Shown: positions 1-11,712, counted from the first letter of the stretch. The stretch: DNA of 64,000 bases from Dactylis glomerata (GCA_007115705.1 QXEO01000873.1:620001-684000), one strand, 5' to 3'. Numbers and translations are program-made. Notes: a model not told the origin generated them from the letters alone.

Positions 1-405
1 AAAATATACCACCACAAAACGGCCAATAAAAGCACATAAAACTTCGTTCATCAGTCTCATAAAGGTACTAGGTGCATTAGTTAAACCAAACGGCATTACT
101 AACCACTCATATAAACCGAACTTAGTTTTAAAAGCTGTTTTCCATTCATCTCCTAATTGCATACGAATTTGGTGGTAACCACTACGCAAATCAACTTTAG
201 AGAACATAATAGAACCACTCAACTCATCCAGCATGTCATCCAAACGAGGTATAGGGTGACGATATCGAATGGTAATATTATTAATAGCTCGACAATCAGT
301 ACACCTGCGCGAAGAACCATCTTTCTTAGGTACTAAAATAATAGGAACAACGCATGGACTAAGAGACTCACGAATATAACCTTTGTCCAATAAACTCTGG
401 ATTTG
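1..405 (-). pseudogene. A1 reverse transcriptase, partial (cut by window edge)
   Basis: On the minus strand from 405 to 1 the reading frame continues directly after the TGA at 406-408. It covers the N-terminal RT region: the KKDGSSRMCTDCRAINN block, the LDDMLDELSG block, KVDLRSGYHQIR, and FGLYEWLVMPFGLTNAPSTF. The window begins just before the YFDD catalytic motif, so that motif cannot be checked here. RT copies the element RNA into cDNA in cytoplasmic particles. The same region is intact in A3 (from 29605) and is nearly identical to it. No stop codon was seen inside the visible part. Confidence 0.85.
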
Positions 406-2721
406 TCATTGGATCTCTTTTGTTTCTTCAGGATTGGTGCGATATGGCGCACGGTTGGGCAGCGAGGCTCCTGGAATCAAATCAATTTGGTGTTCTATCC
501 CACGAATAGGTGGAAGTCCAGGTGGAACATCTTGTGGAAAAACGTCCATGTATTCCTGCAAAAGGTTAGCAACCACAGGTGGCAAAGAAGGAGGCATATC
601 CTCAAATGAAAACAGAACTTCTTTGCAAACAATGGCATAACATGGAGTAATATTGACATCAATTTCAGCAAGATCAGATTTGCTAGCAAGTAAACAAGGA
701 TTCTTCAAACGAATTTCAGTAGCATGGTTAGAATCAGATTTAGAAGAATGCTTAGGGGGTACAAAATCTGCAGCAGCAATCTGATTCTCACTCTTATGTT
801 TGTCATCGTTTTTTAATCTACTAGCTCTAGCAAGATCATCTTTCAAAATTTGTTCCGGAGTCATGGGTTTAAGTCCAATTTTCTTGCCAGCATGTGTAAG
901 AGAATACTGATTAGTTTTACCATTATGTACAGATTCTCTATCAAATTGCCATGGTCTACCAAGTAACAAAGAACAAGCTTGCATAGGTACAACATCACAA
1001 TCAACAAAATCTGAATAAGTACCAATAGTAAAATGCACGCGTGCAGTTCTTGTTACCTTGAGCTTACGGGAGCTCTCAAACCATTGAATGTAATAGGGAT
1101 GAGGTCGTTGTCGTGTGGGTAGAGCAAGCTTCTCCACCATGTCAATACTAGCTAGATTGTTACAACTCCCTCCATCAATGATGATCCGGATAGCTCTCTC
1201 CTTAACAACGCCTCTTGTTTAAAACAAATTGCGGCGTTGATCATGCTCGGCTTTGCTCAATTGCACACTCAAGACACGTTGTGCAACTAAACTCTTGTAT
1301 TGATCAGCAGTCTCAGCTCCCATTACCTCCATCTCCTTGTCAGAATCTGAATTGGCACCATCACGTGCAGCAATAAGTGCCAATGTATCATCATCAAAAT
1401 CACTCGCAGAGTCATATTCGCCATCTTCTAGCACCACCATCACATGTTTGGTTCTGCATTCTTTTTTGATTTGACCAAACCCAAAACATTTGCGACATTG
1501 AATGTCGTGAGTCTTCCCCGTGGAGGCCATGGAAGAAGAACTCCGGGTCGGACCAGCAGATGGTGATGGAGCAGGAGCAGGTGGCGTTCTTGACGTCGGC
1601 GTGGTATACCTGGAGGTGGAAGGACCTGGTGCATCCCCACGAGAAGGTGGAGCTGATTGGCGTGTAGACCATGAAGGAATATGACCTGCAGAATTATTAG
1701 CTCTTCTCCATGATGGTTGACGATCCTGCACTTCAAGTTCAGCTTTGCAAGCAAGGTGAAATAAACGAGTAATAGTGTTGTACTCCTTGTAGTCTAAAAT
1801 ATGCTGAATCTCCTTATTTAACCCACCAAAGAAACGTGCAAGCATAGCTTCATTATCCTCTACAATACCACAACAAATCATGCATGTTTGTAACTCTTGA
1901 TAATACTCTTGTACAGAATTTTTGCCTTGTTCTAAACTAGTTAATTTTTTAAGCAAGTCCCGTTGATAATGTGGAGGTACAAAACGAGTACGCATGGCAT
2001 GTTTTAGACCAAGCCAAGTAGCAGGAATATTAGCATGATTGACTCGACAATGTTCAGACCACCAGATAGAAGCAAAATCTGTAAATTCACATGTAGTAGC
2101 ACTAACACGCAAATGCTCAGGGTAGCGTAAACATGCAAAACGTTGCTCTACTTCTAACTCCCAAGTGAGATATGCATCAGGATTATATCTACCCTCAAAT
2201 GGCGGAATATTTAATTTCAGCTTGGCCACATGTTCATCATCACGTACCGGACGCGGAGGTGGACGAGCGTTGCGGTTGTATTGCCGCGGACGACCAGGTG
2301 CAGGTTGTTGGACCTCATCCTCGTCGAGCTCGTTTTCATCTTCGAACTCGTTTGCCCCCTCGTCAGCATCATATCTGTCCTGGGTGGCCGCCTCCGTAGC
2401 GGCCGCAGCAGCTGCGGCTGCAATGGTACCCGCAGATGGCGGTATGAGAGGAACGCGGCGAGCACGTGGTACAAGGCTGCGCGGCTGTGGCAGTGGTGGT
2501 AAACGGGCCAGGACTTCCTGGAACCGGGTGTCGAGCTTGGTGTTGAAGGATGCCTCAAGACCAGCAATCTTGTCCATCGCATCAGAAAGCTTGGAATCAA
2601 CATCACCCAAGCGTGTGTCCACATCTTGTGCACGCCCCACCAACAGCCGAGTGAAGTGTGCATGCAACTCTGCATTAGTCATCTTCTCCGGATCAACATC
2701 ATCCTTCGTGGTTCCTATCAT
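406..2721 (-). pseudogene. gag: A1 gag-protease, broken by two stop codons
   Basis: The probable start is the ATG at 2719-2721 (MIGTTKDDVDPEKM); an open frame continues upstream to 2742 without another ATG. In order come an N-terminal coiled-coil-like stretch (AQDVDTRLGDVDSKL), a proline/alanine linker, the gag core with WWSEHCRVNH, a CX2CX4HX4C zinc knuckle (CRKCFGFGQIKKEC), an acidic segment, and an aspartic protease-like domain. The protease active site reads DGGS, usual for these plant elements, and a LLLGRPWQFD block follows. A TAA at 1216-1218 (CAA in A3) separates gag from protease. A TGA at 406-408 ends the frame where A3 has CGA. Gag builds the virus-like particle and the protease would process it. 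Confidence 0.85.
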
Positions 2722-3841
2722 GGTTAGCGTAGAAGCAAGCACAAATATATATACCTACGCACTACGGAATATGGTAGAATCACGCGTAATCCGTCAAGCG
2801 GTATACAAAGCTCTTACAAGTTCTTACCAAACAGGAGGAAGGTGATATGCAACCAGCAAAAAGCAGCGACTCCCAAGATTGCACAAAGCGATTACCAGGT
2901 GTCGATACAAAGCACGTGCAGAAATATGTGGAGCTGTAGGAAGGCTTATATGGTAGCAAAAACAGCAAATGTCAAAACAGCAATGCAACGTTGAAAGAAT
3001 GCTCAACCACTGTACTGTGCTAGTCCTAGGCTATACCGTGCTAGAGACGCAAGCCGAGAACACTAAGAAAGTCACGGCGTGGCACAATAAGCAGAAAGAA
3101 ACAGCTCCAAAGCAAGATATAAGTGAAGATCTGCAGGAATTTTCGGGTCCGAAACTTCAGAGGGCAAAAACTCGGCCTTCCCGGCCTTTTTTGGGAGTTC
3201 TGAGTGTCGCACAACAACCTAGTGGTTGTGGTTACATAGATCTTTTCGTGCTGAGCATTTTGAGTGGTCGCACGTCGAAAACGGAGTTCGTATGCAAAAG
3301 TTATGGCCAGTTGAAATTTGCTGTCGAAAACCGTCAAAAACTAACGAAACTGTCCAATTTGGACTGAAATCGGACGGGACTAGTAGGAACGGGTCAACCC
3401 GACTTGGATGCGGATTTGACTTTTTTTTTCTTCTTCTTCCTCTTGACTGGCGACCGAAACCTAACTCACGGACTCTGAAAAAGGCACGGATGAAATTGGG
3501 AGGAACGAACAAAAAGTTATGTAAAGGCGGTGGCGGAAGTATATGGCGTGGTGGCGGAAGGATATGGTGGAGCAGTGGTGCAAGCGTGCGGCGGCAGCGG
3601 GACTATGGTGATTCGAACTCGAAACTCTAAAGGAACAGACACTAAGACCAGCAACTTGACATGTGGATGCAGACACAAATTCAACGATGCAAACTGAAAA
3701 GACAATGCAAAGGCTCGGATGGTTTATGGGACGAGATGATCTAAACCCTAACTATATTTTTGGCTTTTTCATGGTTTATAGGTATGAACTCAGATGCAAT
3801 CTAAACTACGAAAACAGTAAATCTCACCGAGCAACCTGAAA
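2722..3841 (-). other. A1 5' leader (untranslated)
   Basis: This stretch lies between the primer-binding site and the gag start. Several ORFs of 60-134 codons occur on both strands, but none is shared in frame with the leaders of A2 (33273-34469) or B (38565-39702), although the DNA itself is similar. I treat it as non-coding leader. The segment near 3200-3360 reappears in reverse orientation in the B leader near 39070-39200. Confidence 0.7.
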
Positions 3842-3851
3842 TCTGATACCA
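3842..3851 (-). other. A1 primer-binding site
   Basis: The minus strand reads TGGTATCAGA, complementary to the 3' end of plant initiator methionine tRNA, two bases from the LTR end. This is the usual primer site for CRM and many copia elements. Confidence 0.85.
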
Positions 3852-3853
3852 CT

Positions 3854-4778
3854 TGATAGGGCAAAGGTGTCCGATCTTTCGATGAGATCTTGATATGTCG
3901 ATTTGGTGGGTGGAGTTCGTGCTTGACGATCCGACTACACGTGCGAAGCTCGTGTGCCAATGCAATCGCTAGGACAATCTCCGGGAGTTACTGATCTTGC
4001 GGATGCACGATCAGCCTGACCAGCGAGGGTCTTAATTCCTACCTGAAATCGAGAACAAGTAAGAACTAATACAGCAATCAAGATATTGCGGATGAAAGAT
4101 GTATGCTTTATTCAAAAGGTGGGATTCCGAATAGGCGGTCTTCTTCTGGGCGATTGGCCTCAAAAGTCGAGCTCATAGTTGCAGCAATGGCTAACTTTAG
4201 TCTAATCAAAATCCGAGTTCTAATGACGGCTACGGGGGGTATTTGAGGAGGAAAAGGTAGGGATGCGACCAGCCATGGGTATGGTGGTCGAACGGAACAC
4301 TAACAGGCCTTTTCTCCTCAAATTCGGACTCCTAAAAGTGGCTGTCTTATTTGCTGTGAAAATTACATGGGCCTGGCCCAAAAATAAAAGTGACGCAGCA
4401 CCATATCTATCTAAGGACGAATTTATGAAGTAGTTCTTTGTATATTTCGTCCAAGTCTTCATCCTTCATTACGGTGGCTTCGAAGTTCTGAAATCTCCAC
4501 TCGTGGCATCTTCTTCAATCCTCAAACGCTTGCTGCCATCTCCATGCATGATCATGCTCCAATGCTTGTCCCTCTCATCCATGCTAGGTCCATCATTCCT
4601 AAGAGTAACAATCATATCTGATTTAGGTAGCATCATATTCTCATGTATGCGAGAAAGAGTTCTAAGAAACGAAAGTACCTGATAGTTAAGTTGCTTGGCA
4701 CGAGCTCGAGTGATGGGTCCTTGTATGTAATCCGCTATAGGTGCAGCGGTTGTATCAATAGATGGGATGTCCTCATCA
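3854..4778 (-). repeat. A1 5' LTR (925 bp)
   Basis: The LTR begins (minus sense) TGATGAGGACATCCC at 4778 and ends CCCTATCA at 3854. Its length equals that of the complete LTRs of A2 and A3. The first roughly 310 bp correspond to the part that encodes the polyprotein C-terminus in the 3' LTR copy. No canonical TATA box is evident; the closest is an AT-rich stretch upstream of GTAGCCGTC. Confidence 0.9.
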
Positions 4779-6106
4779 AAGGAGGACCTTAGCGCTATAA
4801 AAGAAGGGGAAGCTGCCCCTTAGAAGAGATCCCCAATCCAAAGTTCTGGCTAAGCTAAGTAGGTGCTTCTACCTCTGGCTAGTTAGAGCTTTGTAACCAG
4901 ACCTTGTACGCCTCGTGAGGTCTTGCAGTGCAATACAAGAAGGCATGACGTAGGGGCTTTACCTCAACATGAGGGCCCTGAACCTAGGTAAAATTGGTGT
5001 CGCTCTCTGTTGTACAGTGTGCTCTCCGGCATGTCGATTCCTCCATTGCCATGCTTTGTTGCTCTCTTGATCTCACACGTACAACCCCTGCGTTCGATAC
5101 CTTTGGGTCCTTCGTGTGGTACCCATGTTATTGCGACACAAAATCCCTCGACAATATTATTATGTAACACGATCGTGTCACGGTGTTCATGTTGTAATAA
5201 TAAGAAATGTTCTAACCTAATTCTTCTGGAGGAAGCTTTGATTGCATCAACCGTCACACCATAGCAGGGTGACTAAAAAGGTGTCTCTTGGGTTTCCAAT
5301 GGGGTAGGTTCAGGCATATGCATCATGAGCGAGATTTGTTCTTTGACGTGATGGAAAGATACTCTAGGCCCACTCGGTGAGATTTCATCTGATGTTGCAA
5401 CATATGACTAGGTCAAGGGGATGGAATATCACAGAACGAGTAAATGGCAATGTCGGTAACAAGATTGATCTAGGTATGGATATACTGACGATCAAGTCTC
5501 AGATATTGCAAGTATTGCAGAAGCAAAAGGAATAGGAAATCGATGTTTGCATTTCAACGACAAAAGTCCTTCGAGTGAATAAACATGGATCATCACGGAT
5601 ATCCAGATCTGATTGATGATCATTTACTGGAGAGAAGTCTCGGCAATGTCTGGAGTATTCCGGAACCGTAGGGTAATACACTTAAGGGTGCGACAACATT
5701 AAGATGTATCTGGAATTGTCAAAGTGTTGACAGGAGGAAGTCGGAAAAGTTAAGTGGAGATCCGAAAGTTGTTCAGAGGGTTTCAGAAGGAGTTCGGAGC
5801 GACGGGGAATTAAATAATAAAGTAATTGATATTAATTAATAATTTAATATTATTAAAACATTATTTAAATAATAAATATAGGGCAGCCTACCTAATTGGG
5901 GCCTCCTTGGAAGGAGAGCCCATTAGGGGGCCGGCCAGGCCTCACAGATGGGCCCTAAGGTGCCCAAGCGCCATGGGCCAAAGGCCAAGGGCCTAGCCGG
6001 CCAAGGGCTAGGTTTTTGGGGTTGGTGAGCATGCCCTAGGCTGCTCATTCCCTAATAGCCAGCCCTAGGGGTTCCTTGGTGGGGGTAAGGTCTCCCCCCA
6101 TCCTCC

Positions 6107-6114
6107 TATATAAA
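6107..6114 (+). promoter_or_regulatory. Probable LTR TATA box
   Basis: TATATAAA is followed by AGGCCCCC and then pyrimidine-rich DNA with CTCTCC runs, as in the R region of plant LTRs. It lies about 540 bp upstream of a primer-binding site, consistent with an LTR promoter. Confidence 0.55.
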
Positions 6115-6648
6115 GGCCCCCTTGAGAGGAGAGTTTTACACTAGTGGATTGAGGGAGCTCCTTGGCAGAGCTCTCCTCTCCTCTCCCCCTCATGCGCCAC
6201 CCCTCTCTCCTCTCTCTCTCGTGTGGCTCCCCAAAGGGTTGCGTAGGAGCGAGGGCGACTCCACCGCTGCACGACGAAGTGCTACGAGAATTCTAGATTA
6301 GATCCAAACCAATCTACTTATGTAATCTCGGTTGGATCCAAGATCTAGAAGGAGTCATCATTCACCATACGTGTATGAGTACTATGAGGTGCTGCACATG
6401 TAGCACTAAGTTGTTGCGCTTTTGTTATCGCACTGGCGTCGCGACATCGAGATCTTCACGACCTTGAGGTCGGCTACATCGTCTTCATCGTCAACGCTTG
6501 TGCGGGAGCGTAATCCCCGCGTTCGTTCTACAAGGGTATGTCATCGAGTCTCCATTAATCGTTACAGCATTACTACATAGATAGATCTTGGGCAATTTAG
6601 GGTTCCGTAGGTAATAATTTTTTTCTTATTTGCACTGAACCCTAATAG

Positions 6649-6661
6649 TGGTATCAGAGCC
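6649..6661 (+). other. Primer-binding site of degenerate LTR element
   Basis: TGGTATCAGAGCC matches the complement of the plant initiator-Met tRNA 3' end. It follows CCCTAATAG; the expected CA terminus of the LTR reads TA here, possibly a C-to-T change. It fixes the LTR/interior boundary of this remnant on the plus strand. Confidence 0.65.
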
Positions 6662-7859
6662 GATCTATGCATAATATGCGTGTACGATTAGAACACATAG
6701 CAAAATGTGGGCGTTGGTCCTCTCATTATTACCCTACCATGTGCATTTGCTTATATTTGTGGCATAGTTGGATTGAAGCGGACCGAAGACAGACTTTACA
6801 TGTTTCATGTGAGACTGGTTCCACGACTGACATACGGCTTACACCGTATAAAAGTGACTTATCGGGTGTCTGTTTCTGCAACTATAGTGGATATGGTGTC
6901 TGCAATGGAGGGCCCTTAACGAGGAAGTAAATAAACAATTTGTTGATCAACGTTGTGGTTTCATGTTTGTAGGTAAGAAATGGATAACGAGAATCGTCTA
7001 ACTTTGTTTAATTTGCAGCGGGGCGTGCGATGTGATATGGTCGATACAGTAAGTTATGTGATACTAACTACAGCTTCACGATGATGGTGCCATGGACTTG
7101 GCGCCGTACTGGTGGAAGGATGGAGATCATGCCGGATTGCTCAATGGAGATCAGGGGCATCGATGAAGAAACCATATCATATCACGCATTATTCACATTT
7201 GATGTTATTGTGTGAATCTTATTTGTGCTAGTATTTAGATACACGATGGTAGCATAAAATAAGATAATCCCTAATTAAATACCAAAGAAAATGTGTTCTC
7301 CCTTAGTGAAGCAATCGCCAACAAAGTTCTTAGTTATGAAGCCGGCTGTGACGATCAGGGGCTAGACATCAAAGTTCGCATAAGGCATGGGTACAAGCCA
7401 TGTATGTGTCGCAATACACTAAGGTTGTTTTGGTGAGCCCTAGTATGTGTAGACATGGCCTCAGGAACACAAAGATCAAAAGATCGAGCATGGGTCACAT
7501 GGTTGTTGTGATTCACGTAAGTTTTGTCTACCTTTGAAATTATCGAGAGCGGTGTAGTGGATGGGGACAGTGTAATCACTAGAACATTTTAAGGATGTTG
7601 TTCTAAGTGGGAGCTCATAGGATTTGTGCTCATATTATGAACTTAGTTATAATATCTTTGCAAATTTGTGTAGATGAATAGTCCACATCCATCTTAGTCT
7701 TTGATGCATAAAGAAAACTTAATATTTGCGGGTCAAAGTTTATTGTTTATACAAACATATAAGGATTGTCCTAAATAAGAACGAATAGCTCTATATGATA
7801 TAATGACCATTAGGAGACGCATCAGGGGACTTCGCGATCAAGAATGATAATAGTGAAAA

Positions 7860-7990
7860 GTTCCGTAGCGCCGCCGCCATTGAAGACCAATTTCGGGGGA
7901 CATAAGTCTCTGTTCTGGCACCCTGCTGGGACGGGGAATTGCCCCCGGAGCCATCTCCATCGACTCCACCGCCATCTTCATCGCCGTTCC
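7860..7990 (+). repeat. LTR fragment resembling the element C LTR
   Basis: The order of short blocks (GCCGCCGCC, GGCACCCTGC, GGGACGGGGAAT, CCGGAG, CATCTTCATCGCC) parallels 41174-41275 in the element C LTR. It ends abruptly at 7990, where a different repeat begins with TGTGGGGACCCC. I take it as a truncated LTR of an Athila-type relative. Confidence 0.4.
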
Positions 7991-10900
7991 TGTGGGGACC
8001 CCAGATTACCCATCCGGAATACCCGATATGCATACAATTCACGATCCCATGATCAGTGTGTCGTGAATCCACATATCCGAGTTGATAACAGAATTACATC
8101 ATCCATTACAATACCGAATAAAATACTTACAATTTGGTCACATGACCAAGTATGATATTGCCACGCAGGGCAAGTCTACAATTAAGCAGCGGATACCAAA
8201 CAGCGTTGATGACCCACGTCATGCCTACTACCCTACAGGCAGCTGACTAGGAGACGTTCCTAGTTTGCACCAGCGTCGACATACCTATCACCGTCTTCAA
8301 TTGAAGTCTTCCTCCAGGTCTGACCAAGTTAATAGCCAGGGACAAAGCCGTGAGTACATTTGAATTGTACTCGCAAACCATCTAAAAGGAAGTGTTGACA
8401 TGCAGTTTGGCTGTAGCAAGGGAAGTGGTTCAAGGCTAGTTTCTCTATTCTAACTATAGTTTTTCGTGTCGATATAGCATGCCATACGACATCTCTATAT
8501 CAAAGTTTCTCTTGTCGATATAGCATGTCATACGACATCTCTATATCAAAGTTTCTCTTGTCGATATAGCATGTCATGCGACATCTCTATATCCTTATTA
8601 AAGAAGAGTTTTTGTAAAGCATTTTTAGTAAAGGCTCTAGGGAGGGGGAACTCAGTTTCAAGAGAAGCGCTGGTGGTCAATCAAACATGACACCGTCCTT
8701 CTTAAATCCGGTCAAGCACACATGACCACTTTCATTTCTTCGGCAGTACCCTGCAAGTACTCCGAACCATATCTGTGCCACGGCAGTACCCTCCAAGTAC
8801 TCCGTCCGGCACCTTTCTCCATTTTCCTTGAAAACCAATTATAAAACCAAAACCTGACATTGGGCAATGTAGTGATCTTCACAACTGTCCATGACCGAGG
8901 ACTCGGCTATTCGAATAGGTTTACACTCTGCAGAGGTTGTACACTTTACCCACACCATCCGATAAATCCGTCGGGATACCACCACGGACCGTCATACACA
9001 AGTATGTGGGGTTTGGATAATCAATCAAAGCCTTCCATCTATCCACCTTAGTACGGGAGCCTACCCTGTGGAGTAAACATCCCCGGCAAACCCTGGCCGT
9101 CTACCTCCGTCGAGCGTAGTTCCAGTGCCACGGCGGGAGAAACCCAAGTGTCTTCCGGACGGGTAGCCTATTGGCGGGCCCGCTACACTGTTGCCCACCA
9201 CTTGCGACAACCCGGATTCCAGGGTCCTACAAACCCTTATATAGTGCGAGGCTCCCCGCACTAAGGCAGATAAACTTCGAACTAAGCCCCGTCCCATACC
9301 GGGGTAATGTGGTTGCACGGGTTAATTGCTTCGAGCGACTACAAAGAAACACCAATGCCTTTTTCTAAATCCACCAACTCCTTTCTTCCATATCCCAAGT
9401 GTCCATTTGTCCCAAAATCATTTAGAAAACATTTCAGTGGAGTAGATACTACTCCGAGATTTTCGTAACCATTTTCGAAACTTTTCCGAGAGTTTTCCCA
9501 TCCTAGAGTTTTTTTGGCTCCACTACAAGTTTTCCAAGGACTTCGATGCTAATCATCGAGTCTCTACTTTCAGGGGTAATGAGTAGGTGTTAAGGGTGTC
9601 ATCCTTCATGGATGATAACAATACGACTTGTGGAGCTAAGCCGCCAATTATTGCTATCTAGGGACTAATAGCAATATAAGGAAAACAATGCATAGTAAAA
9701 AGAGCAAGAGTAGAATAATGCATAGTGACTTGATAGGATTCAGATATGCAACAAGTAGATGGCTTGCCTTGGTAGGCTTATCCCTGACCTCCTTCCTCTT
9801 GATACTCCAAGACCTCTCCCTCCTCCGCACACTCGTCTTTCGAATCTATCGCCGGAAAAAATAAAAGCACACAATAAGCATACATGCATACACAGGTCAC
9901 AAGCACTTCATCACTCAATATCACCTAATCAAAGAGTATCAGAAACAAACATGTTTAGAATCTAAAATAAGATTTCAATAGATTTTTAGTAGCAAGTTAA
10001 TCATATTAAAGCTAGGGTTTTTCAAACATAGCAAGCACAACACCACTTCACCTCAAACAAGCATGCAGGTGGCCACATAGGTCAAATAACAAATTCAGCA
10101 TGCTTACAGAAAAGCACAAGTTTTCTGAACCAAGAACCCATCTTATAAGAGTAAAGCTACTATATTAATAGGGAAAACAATTTCTAATAGTAAATAACCC
10201 TATACTCAACCCAAACATCAAGCAAGCATCATACTTGATCAAAACATGTCATCCAACATAGCATCAGATAGCTAACAATAATACAAACCCAACAAAACTG
10301 GATTTGCAATTTTCTGATTAACAGGGAATATTCTATTCATTTTATGGTGGAAATAACTACTGATTCAGAGATAAATCTACCAGAAAATCCTACAATATCA
10401 GAAAAATTTATCCTATGGTTAGTAGCAAGAAATAACAATACATGATCACCCAAAATTGGTTTCACCCAAAAATAATTCATGGAATAAGTTCTATAATTCC
10501 CTAAAGGCAGATCTGGTGGTATTTTGCAAAAACAACCCTGCAATAAATAAAGGCTCAATTGTATGAAGGCCAGTGGCATTTGAAAGATACTGCAGAGGGA
10601 TTCTCTACAAAATTGGACTCAATTCAATTGGGTCTCTGGATCACAAGATATGGATTTTCTAGTGGAAATGACACATTATTCTAGATTAAATGCCATAAAT
10701 AAATCAGAATTTATTTTGGCAAGAAAATGGTTCTGTATGCTAGAAAAATGTAATGAGAAGTATACAAAAATCAGATCTGGCCACTTTCATGCATTTTAAC
10801 TTTTTTTAGCATTTATTTCTAGCAACAAGTTAAACAGATCTGGTAAAATACTAAAGAAGTTATAATTTTTTTTGCAATGGGCTGGTTTTTAGACGGGCCG

Positions 10901-11142
10901 GCGCAACACAGCACCGGGCCGGCCCAAACCAGGCCACGGGCGCGTGGGAGAGGAGCCCGAACCGGCTGACCAGCGGGACCTGGCCGTCAGCCGCACCCGG
11001 GGTCGAAGGGGTATGGCACTTCCTAGGCCGTTCGATCAAGTCGTGATCAACAGCCCCAGGTCGTCTCCTACCTCTGACCGGGCTATCGGGGGAGGAAACC
11101 CTAGCGTGGCTAGGCGAGCACGGCGGCCCGCCGAGGAAGCCC
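7991..11142. repeat. Non-coding repeat J, perhaps a long LTR
   Basis: It starts TGTGGGGACCCCAG, a plausible LTR terminus, and holds no supported gene. Its make-up resembles element E (59629-63609): an AT-rich body, a block with ACTCGGCTATTCGAATAG and CTCTGCAGAGGTTGTACACTTTA (8899-8952) comparable to 60306-60353 in E, and a GC-rich end near 10870-11140. The matching terminus was not found. From 9036 onward it is included in a tandem duplication. Short ORFs inside, such as the 85-codon one at 9061-9318, recur only because the DNA is duplicated. Confidence 0.4.
8468..8593. repeat. Tandem repeat, 46 bp unit, about 2.7 copies
   Basis: Copies start at 8468, 8514 and 8560; the last is cut after 34 bp. 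Each holds GATATAG and CTATATC about 17 bp apart, which are reverse complements, so every unit can form a small hairpin. Only a few bases differ between copies. Confidence 0.9.
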
Positions 11143-11194
11143 AATTTCAGGACTCCACCAAGATTGGCACGCCAGGACGACCTACGATATGAGA
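11143..11194 (+). repeat. F-LTR-like scrap in duplication copy 1
   Basis: The plus strand GCCCAATTTCAGGACTCCAC stretch and the following ATTGGCACGCCAGGACGACC match minus-strand F LTR sequence at about 21185-21250, which has an extra short segment between them. The flanks do not match, so it is a fragment only. Confidence 0.7.
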
Positions 11195-11575
11195 ATATCA
11201 GATTCAGCAAGGAGTGAGTTCACCTACTGTTGTAACAACTTAGCACGGGCTCGAGTAATTGGTCCAATCCTAATCTCGTCATTGGACTTATCTTGATCAG
11301 CAACAATAGGATCATCAACAGTAGGTGGAGATGGCTGTGTAGTAGGGATGTCCTCATCACATATGAACAAAGACTTAGGCAGTATAAAATTCTCATTACA
11401 ATAAATATCAGATTCAGCAAGGAGTGAGTTCACCTGCTGTTGTAACAACTTAGCACGGGCTCGAGTAATTGGTCCAATCCTAATCTCATCATTGGACTTA
11501 TCTTGATCAGCAACAATAGGATCATCAACAGTAGGTGGAAAGGCTGTGTAGTAGGGATGTCCTCATCATAACTGA
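11193..11575 (-). repeat. D-LTR 5' end fragments, tandem 210 bp units (copy 1)
   Basis: In minus sense the LTR start TGATGAGGACATCCCTAC appears twice, 210 bp apart, each followed by the coding end seen in element D (EDIPTTQ, then ITRARAKLLQQQ). At the inner junction the text runs from TTCATATG straight into TGATGAGG, whereas D (37530-37550) continues differently. No polypurine tract precedes the outer start, so this is an LTR fragment rather than an element. Confidence 0.8.
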
Positions 11576-11659
11576 ACTGCAAAATCAGTGTACGCCATTC
11601 AAAAAATAGAAAAGACATCAGTGTATAGATTAGTTGCTTCCCTAAAAATTCCCACTTGC

Positions 11660-11712
11660 CCTGTGGAGCCTACCCTGTGGAGTTAGTACGGGAGCCTACC
11701 CTGTGGAGTAAA
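11660..11712. other. Patchwork filler at the duplication junction (53 bp)
   Basis: The filler is built of repeated short pieces of the start of the duplicated unit: CCTGTGGAG, CCTACCCTGTGGAG, then TTAGTACGGGAGCCTACC with its continuation. The same words occur at 9048-9075 and 11725-11752. Such filler is typical of template switching during break repair. Confidence 0.85.

Larger units (their letters stand above)
1..4778 (-). mobile_element. Element A1: CRM-like Ty3/gypsy retrotransposon, 3' part outside window
   Basis: Read on the minus strand it has a 5' LTR (3854-4778), a primer-binding site, a leader of about 1.1 kb, gag-protease, and the start of reverse transcriptase, which is cut off at base 1. 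The 925 bp LTR starts TGATGAGGACATCCC and ends CCCTATCA, like the LTRs of A2 and A3, so the three form one family. The 5 bp after the LTR, AAGGA (4779-4783), should be one target-site copy, but its partner is outside the window. The CRM clade assignment rests on the LTR start, the Met-tRNA primer site and, in its siblings, the coding/LTR overlap. It is broken by at least two stop codons and cannot make a full polyprotein by ordinary translation. Confidence 0.85.
4779..7859 (+). mobile_element. Degenerate non-coding LTR-retrotransposon remnants
   Basis: No coding sequence is recognisable. From 4784 to about 5270 there is an LTR-like piece with a TATA-type sequence (TATAAAAG, 4796-4803) and a downstream segment like grass gypsy U5 regions (GACGTAGGGGCTTTACC); A1 interrupts its upstream side. 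From about 5270 to 6648 there is a second LTR-like sequence with its own TATA box, ending near a primer site at 6649. From 6662 to about 7800 is interior-like DNA without an ORF above 90 codons. The downstream LTRs were not found. The second piece could be a non-autonomous copia-type element, but this is inference. Confidence 0.45.
9036..11659. repeat. Tandem duplication, copy 1 (about 2.62 kb)
   Basis: This copy matches 11713-14327. The offset is 2677 bp at the start, 2666 bp after an 11 bp indel near 9870, and 2668 bp after a 2 bp poly-T change near 10870, so the two are collinear. I counted roughly 20 substitutions by eye, about 0.8%. It carries repeat J, a scrap like the F LTR, and two tandem D-LTR fragments. 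Confidence 0.92.

Noticed and set aside
2165..2845. 226-codon plus-strand ORF opposite A1 gag
   Set aside because: Antisense shadow of the alanine/proline-rich gag linker; the same shadow appears opposite A2 and A3 gag with no conserved protein.
3219..3705. Leader ORFs in A1
   Set aside because: Not kept in frame in the related leaders of A2 and B.
4964..5264. Coding gene on either strand near 5000-5260
   Set aside because: Opposed ORFs in LTR-like DNA downstream of a TATA-type site; no motif and no homologue in the window.
8085..8593. CRISPR-like array
   Set aside because: Repeats are directly adjacent without spacers, in plant repetitive DNA.
9061..9318. 85-codon minus-strand ORF that recurs at 11738-11995
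   Set aside because: Recurs only because the DNA is tandemly duplicated; no domain, start context or similar protein recognised.
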